Source: a virus
Virus record (IMG/VR): IMGVR_UViG_3300015263_001063
Location: 1-64,000 of that record
Strand: one strand, 5' to 3'
Length of the DNA stretch: 64,000 nt
Part shown: positions 52,733 through 62,510 of the stretch, one piece after another
Position numbering within the stretch: the stretch's first letter is position 1
Layout of the letters: each line of letters starts with the position of its first letter
Position numbers and translations under genes: made by a program
The notes under the pieces: model-generated
Seen by the model: only the letters and a program-made list of their open reading frames with translations
What the model was told of the DNA's origin: nothing
The model's database searches: none

Positions 52733-54592
52733 ATGAGTCTCCCAGTGTCGCCAACGGCGTACGATACCCCGCCCAGATTGGTCAATCTCGACACACTTCC
52801 GGTATTCCCCTACCCAAACGTCGATACCCAACTGGGTCCTTCTGTTCAGTTTGCCGCAGTCGTTCTGGTCAATGAGTGTGTCAGTCAAGCACCCGCTAAC
52901 AGCGCTAGGACGTTCTGCTACAACCTGTTGAGTCAAAACCGGTGGAACAACCATACGTTCTCGGAGCTTCTGAGGATCTTCCTGGTTCGAGCCTGGAACA
53001 TGACCCAGCGGGGGACCTATCGCTCCATGGATGGAGCGTTGCGAGAAACCGCATCGTCGCTATTAGCGACCTACACGGCCCACCTCGTCTATGAGTTTCC
53101 GGAGCTGCAACAATACCTGCCTGAAGCGGTAATCCGGGCAGCGAGTCAGAATGCCCCTCTTTTCCTAGATATACAGAACGAGAGTCACTCGATGAACCCA
53201 GTCTGGAACCACCCTCATCCACACCAGCAGCCCCAGTATCCAGGAGTCCCTGCTGGTCATCCAAATGCTCCGTACCCCTCTCAGCAGCCGGCTCCCCAGT
53301 ACCTCGATCCTCATGGACGCCCGCTGCCGCCTGGTGTGATCATGGGTGCTGATGGCCGTTATTACCAGGTCGCACCCCAGCAGCCAGGGTATCCTCCTCA
53401 GATGCAGCCAACAGGACCCAGCCGTACGGCAGGTTCTACAGGCCGATTCGGCTTTCAGGAGACCTCTGCGCCCCCTGCCGATCGTTTCAGTGGAGATTCT
53501 GGATTCTCGGACCATCGCGCATTCGTGGATCAGGGTCGATGGTTTAGCAAAGCAGCCCCTCCCCCGCCGCAATCTCAAGAGACGCAACCTGTCAAGGAGT
53601 CCACGCCCGTGGATACGATCAAACTTTTCATGGACCGCCCACAAGGAATCGAAGATATGGATCGCTCTCGTCACGAACTGGCTATTCTGGGCAAGCAATC
53701 TGGTCTGGAAATGACCAGTCGCTTTGACAGCTTCCGCCAGTCCGTCAACGACCTGCCCGATCTCAAGATCATCGATACTTCCGAGGCCAGTGCCACGACG
53801 CTGTCGGATCTCTCGCTCGAGACCGGTATCGGTCGTATCCGAGTTCTGCGGCGGTCCATGGGTAAACAACCCGACAGCGTGTTCCGCTGGACGCTGGTAG
53901 TGCCGCACGTCATCGTGACTGAAGCCGAGATCGACGCCATCTTCAAGTCGTTGTTCTCGGTTCCGGATTTCCGCCATGTGGCCAAGGCCATGGGTGAATA
54001 CCGGACCCTCCTGCTCTCTGAAGTTCATGATGACGAGGACGAGGCTCTCGAAACGCTCGGTGTCCTGGAGAACATCAACACCTTCCTGACCCAGCGTATC
54101 AATGACATCCTGAAGTTCGACATGCGGTACGATTCGCTCTCGATCGACAGCTTCTTCGAGGACTACGCCGAGATCTGCAAGTACCCGATGCGGCGAGAAG
54201 GCCGACCTGGCCAGGATTTCTGGGACGACCTGATGAAGAACATGGCTCTGCGGGTCTGTAGCCTGGACTATCAGAAGTACTTCGACACCCTCGAACCCGT
54301 TGAACTCGAAGCCGAGCAGAAATCTGCCGGTATCCCGGTGTGGTACAGCGTCACGATGATCCCGCTGACCCGGTCAGCGATCGGGTATCCTGTATTCGAA
54401 GGTATCCGCACCGTGAGCAAAAACACCAGCCCCATTCTGTGGAAAATTGTAGACTCCCTGTACCGCAAGGCTGATGGCACCCCCGTGGACACCGTCGCCG
54501 ACATGCACATCATCGTCACGGAAGACGACGTCCGCTACCAGGTCGCCCGATCGATTCGGGATGGTGGTCAGTACCTGATCAAGCAGATCTAA
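52733..54592 (+). CDS. Virion structural protein with Pro/Gln-rich linker
   Basis: 619 residues from ATG 52733. Residues 1-150 are a helical domain; 155-290 are a Pro/Gln/Gly/His-rich linker (HPHPHQQPQYPGVPAGHP); 300-619 are a mixed-fold domain. The layout is that of a tail or head assembly protein with two domains joined by a flexible tether. No family recognised. Followed by a hairpin at 54600. Confidence 0.55.
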   Translation: MSLPVSPTAYDTPPRLVNLDTLPVFPYPNVDTQLGPSVQFAAVVLVNECVSQAPANSARTFCYNLLSQNRWNNHTFSELLRIFLVRAWNMTQRGTYRSMDGALRETASSLLATYTAHLVYEFPELQQYLPEAVIRAASQNAPLFLDIQNESHSMNPVWNHPHPHQQPQYPGVPAGHPNAPYPSQQPAPQYLDPHGRPLPPGVIMGADGRYYQVAPQQPGYPPQMQPTGPSRTAGSTGRFGFQETSAPPADRFSGDSGFSDHRAFVDQGRWFSKAAPPPPQSQETQPVKESTPVDTIKLFMDRPQGIEDMDRSRHELAILGKQSGLEMTSRFDSFRQSVNDLPDLKIIDTSEASATTLSDLSLETGIGRIRVLRRSMGKQPDSVFRWTLVVPHVIVTEAEIDAIFKSLFSVPDFRHVAKAMGEYRTLLLSEVHDDEDEALETLGVLENINTFLTQRINDILKFDMRYDSLSIDSFFEDYAEICKYPMRREGRPGQDFWDDLMKNMALRVCSLDYQKYFDTLEPVELEAEQKSAGIPVWYSVTMIPLTRSAIGYPVFEGIRTVSKNTSPILWKIVDSLYRKADGTPVDTVADMHIIVTEDDVRYQVARSIRDGGQYLIKQI

Positions 54593-54599
54593 CGCTGTG

Positions 54600-54625
54600 C
54601 CGGCACCCTCGTCCCAGGGTGCCGG
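54600..54625 (+). terminator. Hairpin terminator
   Basis: 10-base-pair stem (54600-54609 with 54616-54625) just after the stop; no T run. Confidence 0.55.
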
Positions 54626-54645
54626 TCTCCCCCAAAGGACACACC

Positions 54646-55590
54646 ATGTTCGAAGAACCCATTCCCCAAACTTCAGATATTGGGGTCGCTTATACTTTCA
54701 TACCCTGCCGGGACGGCAGTTCTGTGGATTGCCTGACGTTAGATGTCGACGCCACGCAGTTCAAGGAACCTTACGGCTTCGATGCCGAGCGTTTGGAACG
54801 CTATATCACGGACTGCCTCATCCGGATCCGTCAACGTTCCAAACCGACCATTGGCCAACACCCACCCATTGCAGTCTCAGGATACTGGGCTCACAGCGGC
54901 CGTATCGCCAATGAGTTTGTCAAATACCTCGTCGAGGAAAACAAAAATGAGCCTGTTGAGGGCTTCCGCCTGGTGGTCACGGGACATTGTGACCGTATCC
55001 TGGGCTACCTCGAGTCCCGTTATTACCAGTTCAGCGTCCAGCTCCCCAGCACTGGAGGGATACGGATCTGTAATGTCGTGTCGAATACCTTCAGCAATCA
55101 GATTCTGTGGAAGGTGTACAACGACTCGCGTTTCTCCATGAGGTTCCTTCTGGACCTCAGGGCCCCGATGACGGAGATCCAGAAAGTACTGACGTATCAC
55201 ATCAAACAGGTCGGAGACCTGGAGGATCTGGCAGAATACGTTGGTGTCATCCAGAAACAGGTCGTTGAGGTCGTGAATGAACGCATCTCGACGATGGGGT
55301 TAGGGATCCCCGAAGCCAAGGTACGCCCCTTCGTCTTTGACGCCGGCGCTGCTGAAGCCAAAATGATCTCGACGATGGAAGACGCTGTTAAGAAGTCGGT
55401 GCTCTCTGAATCCACGGCCCGTTACATGGTGTCCATGGACTTTGAGTTTACCGTACACATGGAAGACGCGACCGTGTCGGTGAAGCCGACGTTGGAAGTC
55501 TTTGTAGAACGGACGGAGACCCCTGACCTGTTTGGAGACGATCACGCGTACAAGGGACGTATGACCAGTCGGTTTGTCGTCCCATTGTGA
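54646..55590 (+). CDS. Virion-type protein, unknown
   Basis: 314 residues from ATG 54646 with AAAGGA upstream. Mixed fold, no family recognised. It sits in a row of three similar-sized unassigned proteins (52733, 54646, 55648) before the portal gene, suggesting a structural block. Confidence 0.5.
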   Translation: MFEEPIPQTSDIGVAYTFIPCRDGSSVDCLTLDVDATQFKEPYGFDAERLERYITDCLIRIRQRSKPTIGQHPPIAVSGYWAHSGRIANEFVKYLVEENKNEPVEGFRLVVTGHCDRILGYLESRYYQFSVQLPSTGGIRICNVVSNTFSNQILWKVYNDSRFSMRFLLDLRAPMTEIQKVLTYHIKQVGDLEDLAEYVGVIQKQVVEVVNERISTMGLGIPEAKVRPFVFDAGAAEAKMISTMEDAVKKSVLSESTARYMVSMDFEFTVHMEDATVSVKPTLEVFVERTETPDLFGDDHAYKGRMTSRFVVPL

Positions 55591-55594
55591 CTAT

Positions 55595-55620
55595 AGACGC
55601 CGGGGATATCCCCGGCGTCT
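55595..55620 (+). terminator. Near-palindromic hairpin terminator
   Basis: 12-base-pair stem (55595-55606 with 55609-55620) with only two bases between arms; it follows the stop at 55590. Confidence 0.65.
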
Positions 55621-55647
55621 AGTGCGACATGATAAGAAGGAAGACCT

Positions 55648-56511
55648 GTGCCTGTTCCCATTGAAGCAGTTTTTGGTAAGCCCTCCTGGGAAATTGACTC
55701 TTTCGATAACCAACTCGTTGCACAGTTGAAGGTTATCTTGAGCCGAGACGACCTCATTTCTCGTCAAGACGAATACCGAGATGGTCTGACACACTTCCTC
55801 CGGAGATCCCAGGAAGTCCTCCTGAGAACCCCGGAAGTCTCGGTGCAGTACAGCGATTATTGCAACTCAGACCCAAGGGAGCTGGCCTGTCGGATCATCG
55901 ATACCATCCAAGAGTATCCCGGGGACTTCGACGAAGAGCCAGCCTGCATCATTTCTGTAATGATTCTCTGCGAAGATAAAACTACGTCCTTCCCGGGTAG
56001 TTCAGTCAATGTCTTCTTCGGCAGGTTCTTTGGTGAGGCGAGTTTCGTCAAGACAACCCGTTTCACCATCTCCTTGAACCCCGTGGTTCGTGTTTATTGC
56101 CGGGAAGACCGCCCAGATCTGTGCAGAATCATTGACAAGCCGTGGTTTGTCATCTTTGTTTATGCCTTCGATATCAATTCGTTCCCCATGACGACCGACG
56201 AGAGTAAGATCGTTCGTCGAATGACGCGAGCACTCATGCGTGAAAGCAACGCTACTGAAGCCGAGACCAAGAGGGTCATTCGAGGTGTCGAGCGATGCAT
56301 CAGGAATGGCTATGGAAAGCTGGAAGGTGAAAACAAAAGGGGGATGGTGACGCTGGCTATGACGGAGTCAGCCGGACAGGACGTCATGGAACTCAATGTC
56401 GATATCCGTCTGACCGTCGGTAGTCGCGATGAAAGCTATGAGTCTCGTCCCTTTGTGATCGAACACCCCCGGCTGGCCAGCCTGGACACGTCGAGCGCTA
56501 CGATGCATTAA
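55648..56511 (+). CDS. Virion-type protein, unknown
   Basis: 287 residues, GTG start with AAGGAAG upstream. Mixed fold, several Cys and Phe residues, no family recognised. It ends at a terminator that separates it from the convergent portal gene. Confidence 0.5.
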   Translation: MPVPIEAVFGKPSWEIDSFDNQLVAQLKVILSRDDLISRQDEYRDGLTHFLRRSQEVLLRTPEVSVQYSDYCNSDPRELACRIIDTIQEYPGDFDEEPACIISVMILCEDKTTSFPGSSVNVFFGRFFGEASFVKTTRFTISLNPVVRVYCREDRPDLCRIIDKPWFVIFVYAFDINSFPMTTDESKIVRRMTRALMRESNATEAETKRVIRGVERCIRNGYGKLEGENKRGMVTLAMTESAGQDVMELNVDIRLTVGSRDESYESRPFVIEHPRLASLDTSSATMH

Positions 56512-56513
56512 TA

Positions 56514-56568
56514 TAGGAGAGAGGAGACCCTTGCGGGTCTCCTCTCTCCTAGGGGTGCTTCTTTTTTG
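56514..56568 (+). terminator. Terminator between convergent genes
   Basis: 17-base-pair stem (56514-56530 with 56535-56551), TTGC loop, followed by GGGGTGCTTCTTTTTTG. Confidence 0.9.
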
Positions 56569-59418
56569 TCACTCAGGCGTCTTTTCTTCCTCACCTGTTC
56601 CAGAAGACTCCTCCCCTTCAGGGGTCTCGCCCTCTGTTCCCTCACCCTCACCTTCTTCGGGAGATCCTTCCTCACCCTCGGTACCGGTGTCTTCTTCTCC
56701 GGAGGTCTCCCCCTCAGATCCAAATTCATCACCGCCGCCACCGAAGCCGAAGTCTCCACCGAACTCATCACCGCCACCGCCCTCGGATCCCTCGTCACCG
56801 CTATACGAGGAGCCGCCACCTTCGACATTCAGGTTGTCGAGGTCCTTATCAGCGGCATTACGGGTAGCCGAGACCTCCTTGATGTACTCCATGGCCGAGA
56901 GCATGGTGTCGTTGACATGTGTCTTGATGATGTCCAGGACGTCATGGATGGGTTTCTCGTTCTCATCACGAGCAAAGAGCTCGCTGATCTCTGGCAGGAA
57001 GCCCTCATCCGACATCCAGCCACGGAGCAGGAAGTGCTTGTAGACCTTCTTGATGTCGTCGGCATGCTGCGCCAGCTCACCATTCAGATCGGCATTGAGG
57101 ACTTCACTGGAGATCCAGGACTCCAGCGCCTTCTCGTAGGCTTCATCCATCTCGTTGAAGGCTTCCATCTTGTCAGTGACGCTACCCAGGTCCGGCTTGG
57201 GGAGGTCAACGTAGATGTTGGCAATGATGGAATCCACCATGTAGTCGAGGAACTTCTCCCGATCGTTCGCGTAGATGGTCTTTTCACGCTCATCTGCGTA
57301 CTTCAGGATCTGGTCCCCAGCTTCCTTGAGAACGTCCAGAATCTCCTCACGAATGGTGGCATCGTTAGAGACAACGTTCTGACAGTCTGCGCTCAGGAGT
57401 TCACTGAACTGATCGCTCAGGATCTTGATACGTTTGGCGAACAGGGCGTTCTGATGGAGGACGGTGGTTGCGAAGTTGGCTGAGAAACCCTCGTCCACCT
57501 GCTCCGGGGTCAGGCCGAAGGCCATGAAGATGTACTTGCGGAGGTTCTCGTCCAGGTCGATATCCGGCAGCTGGTGCTGCATGGAACCATTCGAGAAGTC
57601 GAACTTGGTATCCGGAAGCCCCGGATGGCCTGAGTACGTGACCATGAACCCAGCACGCTGGATCCACTGCATCAGGTCCACAGGAGCGTTCACGCCCAGG
57701 GGGAAGTAGTTCTCACGAAGCTGCATCGCGTCCGCTGTGGCGACTTCGATGGTCTTCATGGGGTCGTGGTCGTCGGGGTCCAGCTGAATCTCCATCTTGG
57801 TGACATTGATGGAATTCTTGAGCTGACCCATGGTCTTGCTGAACAACAAGGCCGCACGGATACTGGACAGGATACGGATCTGGTCCAGGTAGGACATCCC
57901 GATACCGTTGTCATGGAACATGAAAGCGTAGTAGGTTACGATCTCCTTGGGGATGTAGACCATACGGGTCATCTTTCCCTGGAGGGCGCGAGCCAGCATC
58001 ACGCGGTCCCACTCACGATCCTTGCTGAACTGAAGTTCTGTCCCGTAAACGCCATTCCGGAGACGGTTAACCATCTCCTTTTCCACGATGGAGCTGTAGA
58101 TCTCCAGCATGTTGTCCACATAGACGGTGGAAGTCTGGTCGGAGAAGCTTCTCTTGGTCTTCTCTAACAGCATCCCTTCCAGGGTGTTGTTCTGCTGATG
58201 GTTACGCACCAGACTGTCCAGACCACCCTGCCCGTGCTGGGTAATACCCTTGGTGACCCAGTTGCCATCCCCGTCCACCAGGACGAAGTACCCACGATGG
58301 TTACCCGGGTCACCCGGCGGGAAAACCGGAATCACCGCTTCACTCGGGATACGGGTCCGGAGGGGTCGGCCAATTGACCGGCGTTTCAGGTTCTTTCTGG
58401 TCGGGATCTGCTGGAATGGCACCGACATGGGGTCGATGTTCTTGTAGATCAGCTTCTCGAACTCACCAGCGCTCAGGGTCTTGCTCTTCTTTGGTTTCAT
58501 TTCGATTCTCCCATCGATCGACTCGAGGGAGTATCGCTTGCTTCCCCGCATGGGGTTCTTCAGAGCGGCCTTGACACGCCGTTCTGCCATCGCATTGCTG
58601 ACCGCCGGGAGTTTCAGGAGCTGGTAGTTATCGGTGATCTCGATACTGGCCATCCCCTCCAGGGCTTTCTTATAGCCTGGGTTATCCTTGGTGATCTCAT
58701 GCTTGAACATGGTCTCCTTGAATGACTCCAGATTGACGACAGGGGTCGTGGTGGCGAAACTGGCATCTCGAGACATGAGGCTCTCGAGCGCTGAGACCGC
58801 CCCGGTGGTCGGGGATCCCAGAATCCCCATGCTCACAGGTTGATTGTTGCTATCGACCAAATCCCGGAGACTCTCAGTAGAGATTGCTGTGCCGTTGATC
58901 AGCTCATCGACCGCCGCTTCGGGGATCGTCGCGACCACGTACGACCCTGTCCGGAAGAGGGCTTCCTTCAGAACAACCGAGAGATCTTTCTCGAAATTGT
59001 AGAACTCATCCATATGGCTCCGGATGAGCTCATCAATCCTCTGTTGCAGAGACGGAGGAATCAGTTCTCCCTTGTGGCCGTAGATCAGGTTCTCACTGAT
59101 GAGATCCTTCGGCGACAAGATACTGCTGACGATGATCTGTTCTCCCAGCAGAATGTCTGGGAAAACGTCAAGGATATTCTGATTCTGAGAGAGTCGATCC
59201 TTCTGGACATCCGAGATCGCCTGAAATTGGTTATGCCGTAGACCCTGGTACGTCTTCGGGTTTGAGATGTCGAAGCTTGTTCGCAACGCACTCCGGGCCG
59301 CCTTACTGATGGCCGCCGCAGCTTCCGGGTTGGTCCGGATCAGCTGCACCTTCTGAATCTTGGTACCGGGCAGCGTTTGACCCCGAAGCCCTCCGGGACC
59401 GCTTACGTTACTGACCAT
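56569..59418 (-). CDS. Portal protein with acidic Gly/Glu tail
   Basis: 949 residues. The central region (about 460-560), with KMTRMVYIPKEIVTYYAFMFHD and RILSSIRAALLFSKTMGQL, parallels the T4 gp20 portal segment YIPKELLTYIAYDF and the ISRIMSQ helix. Portal proteins form the ring through which DNA is packaged and ejected. The last 85 residues are a Gly/Glu/Asp/Ser-rich tail (GGDEFGGDFGFGGGGDEFG) not typical of the family, likely disordered. The ATG has AAGGA seven bases upstream. It diverges from the next gene by 27 bases. Confidence 0.7.
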   Translation of the reverse strand: MVSNVSGPGGLRGQTLPGTKIQKVQLIRTNPEAAAAISKAARSALRTSFDISNPKTYQGLRHNQFQAISDVQKDRLSQNQNILDVFPDILLGEQIIVSSILSPKDLISENLIYGHKGELIPPSLQQRIDELIRSHMDEFYNFEKDLSVVLKEALFRTGSYVVATIPEAAVDELINGTAISTESLRDLVDSNNQPVSMGILGSPTTGAVSALESLMSRDASFATTTPVVNLESFKETMFKHEITKDNPGYKKALEGMASIEITDNYQLLKLPAVSNAMAERRVKAALKNPMRGSKRYSLESIDGRIEMKPKKSKTLSAGEFEKLIYKNIDPMSVPFQQIPTRKNLKRRSIGRPLRTRIPSEAVIPVFPPGDPGNHRGYFVLVDGDGNWVTKGITQHGQGGLDSLVRNHQQNNTLEGMLLEKTKRSFSDQTSTVYVDNMLEIYSSIVEKEMVNRLRNGVYGTELQFSKDREWDRVMLARALQGKMTRMVYIPKEIVTYYAFMFHDNGIGMSYLDQIRILSSIRAALLFSKTMGQLKNSINVTKMEIQLDPDDHDPMKTIEVATADAMQLRENYFPLGVNAPVDLMQWIQRAGFMVTYSGHPGLPDTKFDFSNGSMQHQLPDIDLDENLRKYIFMAFGLTPEQVDEGFSANFATTVLHQNALFAKRIKILSDQFSELLSADCQNVVSNDATIREEILDVLKEAGDQILKYADEREKTIYANDREKFLDYMVDSIIANIYVDLPKPDLGSVTDKMEAFNEMDEAYEKALESWISSEVLNADLNGELAQHADDIKKVYKHFLLRGWMSDEGFLPEISELFARDENEKPIHDVLDIIKTHVNDTMLSAMEYIKEVSATRNAADKDLDNLNVEGGGSSYSGDEGSEGGGGDEFGGDFGFGGGGDEFGSEGETSGEEDTGTEGEEGSPEEGEGEGTEGETPEGEESSGTGEEEKTPE

Positions 59419-59425
59419 AAAGTTT

Positions 59426-59435
59426 CCTTATAAGG
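59426..59435. promoter_or_regulatory. CCTTATAAGG palindrome serving two divergent genes
   Basis: A 10-base palindrome in a 27-base gap between the portal (minus) and the gene at 59446 (plus). Its AAGG halves are ribosome binding site cores for each gene on opposite strands. Confidence 0.55.
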
Positions 59436-59445
59436 GATAGAGACC

Positions 59446-61554
59446 GTGATAACCGATAACGTCATTCAAGAGTACTATGACCAGTGTAAGGAGCTCGTCC
59501 GATCGATTACGATCAAGATAAGTGCATTTGCTGATCTGATCAACGCTGACGTCATTCTGAAAAATGGTACCAGTGCCGTCGATACCACCGATGCGACGAC
59601 ATGGAAGTACTACATGAACATCGCTGGCGAATATCACGCCACCGACAGTCCGATGTATGTATTGTCACTGGATACTGCGGAGACAATCCTTTTTAGTGTC
59701 GACAACCTGGCGCTGCATCCGAATACCAAGGAAGCCTACCAGGTCGGTCTGAAGTACTACAAACGTCTGATCGCCACCTATCCCGACCAGGTCGCCCTGA
59801 TCCGGGGTATTCTGTCCCCTGTAGCGATCCAGACAGCGATCGATGCCGACGATGGCACCATCATGTCCTACGGTGGGACGTACGTGGAGGACCAGGAGTA
59901 CTCCCTGATCCAGAACATCCAGAACTACATCATCGACCACATCAAACGTTGGTACGTGACGGCCTACACGGTCACTCACGAGTATTATCCAGCGGCATAC
60001 CTGGGTGTACTCACGGCTGGGCTGATCCCACTGGTGATGAACCTGAGAGATGAAAAGCGGGGGACCTATGAGGTCCACTCCTTTCATGTCAAGGCGAAGC
60101 TAGCGAGCCATAACTATTTGGATGCTATCTACCCCTACCTGACCCTGAAGCAGGCGCTGTGGCTCTATCGAAATATCGACCGACTCCAGCGCTACTCCGG
60201 GTTCACCAGCCAGCTATCAGAACTGATTCCGATCATCCTGACGGAGCGAAACATCCCCATCTCCTCCCATACGGTCCATCTGTACAACGGGTTTGATGAG
60301 GACTACTACCCCCAGACCACGGTCAGGACCCGTCCTTTGAATGCGTCTTCTGATTTGGTGACGGACTCATACGGGACGCTGACCCATCTCTTCAAACGTG
60401 AAGAGACCGTGGTGCCTGGGACGACCTTGTTCTATGAAGACAATGCCGATAACGTCGAGCTGAGCATCCAGAACAACAGTTCTTCGACGATCCAGACCAA
60501 GGATCTCGATTCCGAGATGGTCAACTTCGAGAACTTCTTCCCAGATAACCTGGAAAGCGTGGTCATGCGCTACTGGGCTTACCTGGCGTCTGAGGGGCTA
60601 TATAAGGCGACCATCGTCTTCAAGCACCCTCTGACGGAAGAAGAGTACGTCATCACGGCAGATGTCGCGTTCCAGTACATCTGGTACTTGACCCTCTGTA
60701 ACCTGGGGTTGATTCCCACGATCGTCCCGGACTACTATGTCCTGAAGATGTATCGGACGACTCAAGTCACCGCAGCTGATCTGCTGAAACTGGTCGCTGC
60801 GACCCGGGACGGCATGACCGACCTGGCAGCAGACCTGGTGACCCGACAGATCACCTACAGCCAGCTTTCCACGGTATCTGCCTTCAACAGCTTCTTTATG
60901 GCGATCTACCTGGAGCATATCCGTCAGTTCCAGCTGGGTAACAATACCCAGGACATGGACAGGAAGGCTTATATAAGGAATATGATCTATGGTCTCTATG
61001 AGGACCGGATCGTGGAGTTCCAGCCGGATACGGTCTCGATCGACAGCTTTTTGACGGATAACAACCTACCCGCCTATGACGGTAACGTTGCAAATACCGA
61101 ACTGTTGATTACGGCAGTTTACTCAGCGGGTACTGGGATCACAGATGACCAGTACCTGGATCCCGAGGCGGTACAGCGAGCCATGATCCAAGTCATGCGG
61201 TCCCTGTCCAGCTACAGCGTGCAATATATTTACAGCATCACGGGTCCGAACACCAAGAACCTCAACTGGGCGGGTATCAACCTCAGTGAGACAGTTGGTC
61301 TCGAGATCGACGCTTTGTTTGGCGTCTACGGAGCAACCAAGGTCCTGGGTGTTGAGACCGAAATGTACGGAGAAGTGACCATTTATGATGGCACAATCTC
61401 GATAGATGGGCTGACCCTGGAGATTCCGCCGTATGAGTACAACCTGGAAACATCCAATGTCACCATCGAAGGTGGAATGACCTCCACGTACGACATTGGT
61501 GTCAGAGGCACAGATCATCGTGTCGCTATGACCCTGGAAATCTTCGAAGGGTAA
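59446..61554 (+). CDS. Large virion structural protein
   Basis: 702 residues, GTG start. Mixed fold, Tyr-rich, with a beta-rich C-terminal 180 residues that could form a domain; no family recognised. The length is near that of tail sheath proteins, but no sheath signature is visible. It contains in-frame TATATAAGG copies at 60598 and 60968. It lies next to the portal and begins the right-hand unit. Confidence 0.5.
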   Translation: MITDNVIQEYYDQCKELVRSITIKISAFADLINADVILKNGTSAVDTTDATTWKYYMNIAGEYHATDSPMYVLSLDTAETILFSVDNLALHPNTKEAYQVGLKYYKRLIATYPDQVALIRGILSPVAIQTAIDADDGTIMSYGGTYVEDQEYSLIQNIQNYIIDHIKRWYVTAYTVTHEYYPAAYLGVLTAGLIPLVMNLRDEKRGTYEVHSFHVKAKLASHNYLDAIYPYLTLKQALWLYRNIDRLQRYSGFTSQLSELIPIILTERNIPISSHTVHLYNGFDEDYYPQTTVRTRPLNASSDLVTDSYGTLTHLFKREETVVPGTTLFYEDNADNVELSIQNNSSSTIQTKDLDSEMVNFENFFPDNLESVVMRYWAYLASEGLYKATIVFKHPLTEEEYVITADVAFQYIWYLTLCNLGLIPTIVPDYYVLKMYRTTQVTAADLLKLVAATRDGMTDLAADLVTRQITYSQLSTVSAFNSFFMAIYLEHIRQFQLGNNTQDMDRKAYIRNMIYGLYEDRIVEFQPDTVSIDSFLTDNNLPAYDGNVANTELLITAVYSAGTGITDDQYLDPEAVQRAMIQVMRSLSSYSVQYIYSITGPNTKNLNWAGINLSETVGLEIDALFGVYGATKVLGVETEMYGEVTIYDGTISIDGLTLEIPPYEYNLETSNVTIEGGMTSTYDIGVRGTDHRVAMTLEIFEG

Positions 61555-61616
61555 GTCGGATAGTGTGAATACTGACCCTATGTCTTCATTGTGTTAACCT
61601 CTGAGTAGAAAAGAAC

Positions 61617-62468
61617 ATGGAACAGACCGTATCAACCGCCCTCCGAGCTTTGTTGCAGCTGAATCAATACCTGGGTATCGCTCCGACGGTGTTGACGAAC
61701 TCCACGCTGAACCAGAAGTTCAGTGTGCAGTCCAGTGCGACACCGACCTCCAGCGAGGTACCGACTCTCCAGTACATCTGCGCCGGTATCAATGGTCGCA
61801 GTATCTCCACGGGTTCGGATGGCATCGCTTTGACCATCCCGAACCAGCATCAGCCGCGTGAGGCGGCTCTGTTCAAGCATATCCCCTGGTTGGTTCGCGA
61901 GATCACGAACGACCTGGACGCCACCACCCGTGCCGACTATCGCCTGCGGGCCGTGGAGACATACGGCAGTACGCAGTATGCCTGCTACTACGCCAAGGTC
62001 ATGGATCTCTCGGATGTGACGCCCAGCTTGGTCATTCGTACCATCGACGACGAAACGGGCGACGTCACCGAGACGGCCTATACGCCGACTGCCAGTGACC
62101 TCTCCCCGACGCCGACCTCACTCTCAGAAGGTCAGTCCTTGGTTGCCTCCGGTGATTACATCGCCGCTACGGCCAAGATTACCGTGACCCTGAGTTCCAG
62201 TGACATGGAAGAGTTCGCCAATGCCTGCGAGATCATCATGGGTGATGAAAACTACGCAGTCATCAGCGAAATAGCCATCTGTACTGGGGCTGACCGTACA
62301 GTGACGGCGACCATCAACAGTGTGTCCACCTCCTATGCCGAGGTGATCGCTTGTCAGGTGGCTTCCTTCATTTCCACGGAGATCTCGGCAATCACGGCGA
62401 CCTCGGGTGCCAGCCTGACCTTCGACGTGGGTAACGTCGAACCCCTCCTGACGCTGTCGACCAGCTGA
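61617..62468 (+). CDS. Virion-type protein, unknown
   Basis: 283 residues. Beta-rich, Thr/Ser-rich (residues 150-260), typical of tail or decoration proteins; no family recognised. Good codon bias suggests decent expression. It follows a 62-base gap that has a GAATACTGAC stretch but no clear promoter. Confidence 0.5.
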   Translation: MEQTVSTALRALLQLNQYLGIAPTVLTNSTLNQKFSVQSSATPTSSEVPTLQYICAGINGRSISTGSDGIALTIPNQHQPREAALFKHIPWLVREITNDLDATTRADYRLRAVETYGSTQYACYYAKVMDLSDVTPSLVIRTIDDETGDVTETAYTPTASDLSPTPTSLSEGQSLVASGDYIAATAKITVTLSSSDMEEFANACEIIMGDENYAVISEIAICTGADRTVTATINSVSTSYAEVIACQVASFISTEISAITATSGASLTFDVGNVEPLLTLSTS

Positions 62469-62471
62469 TGA

Positions 62472-62510
62472 TTAGACCTCCTGGTAGCCCCTACGCTACC
62501 AGGAGGTCTA
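62472..62510 (+). terminator. Hairpin terminator carrying the next gene's ribosome binding site
   Basis: Stem TAGACCTCCTGGTAGC (62473-62488) with GCTACCAGGAGGTCTA (62495-62510), a six-base loop. The 3' arm contains AGGAGG, just before the ATG at 62510. Confidence 0.7.

Noticed and set aside
59446-61554. Tail sheath protein
   Set aside because: Length fits, but no recognisable sheath pattern is present; kept as structural protein of unknown type.
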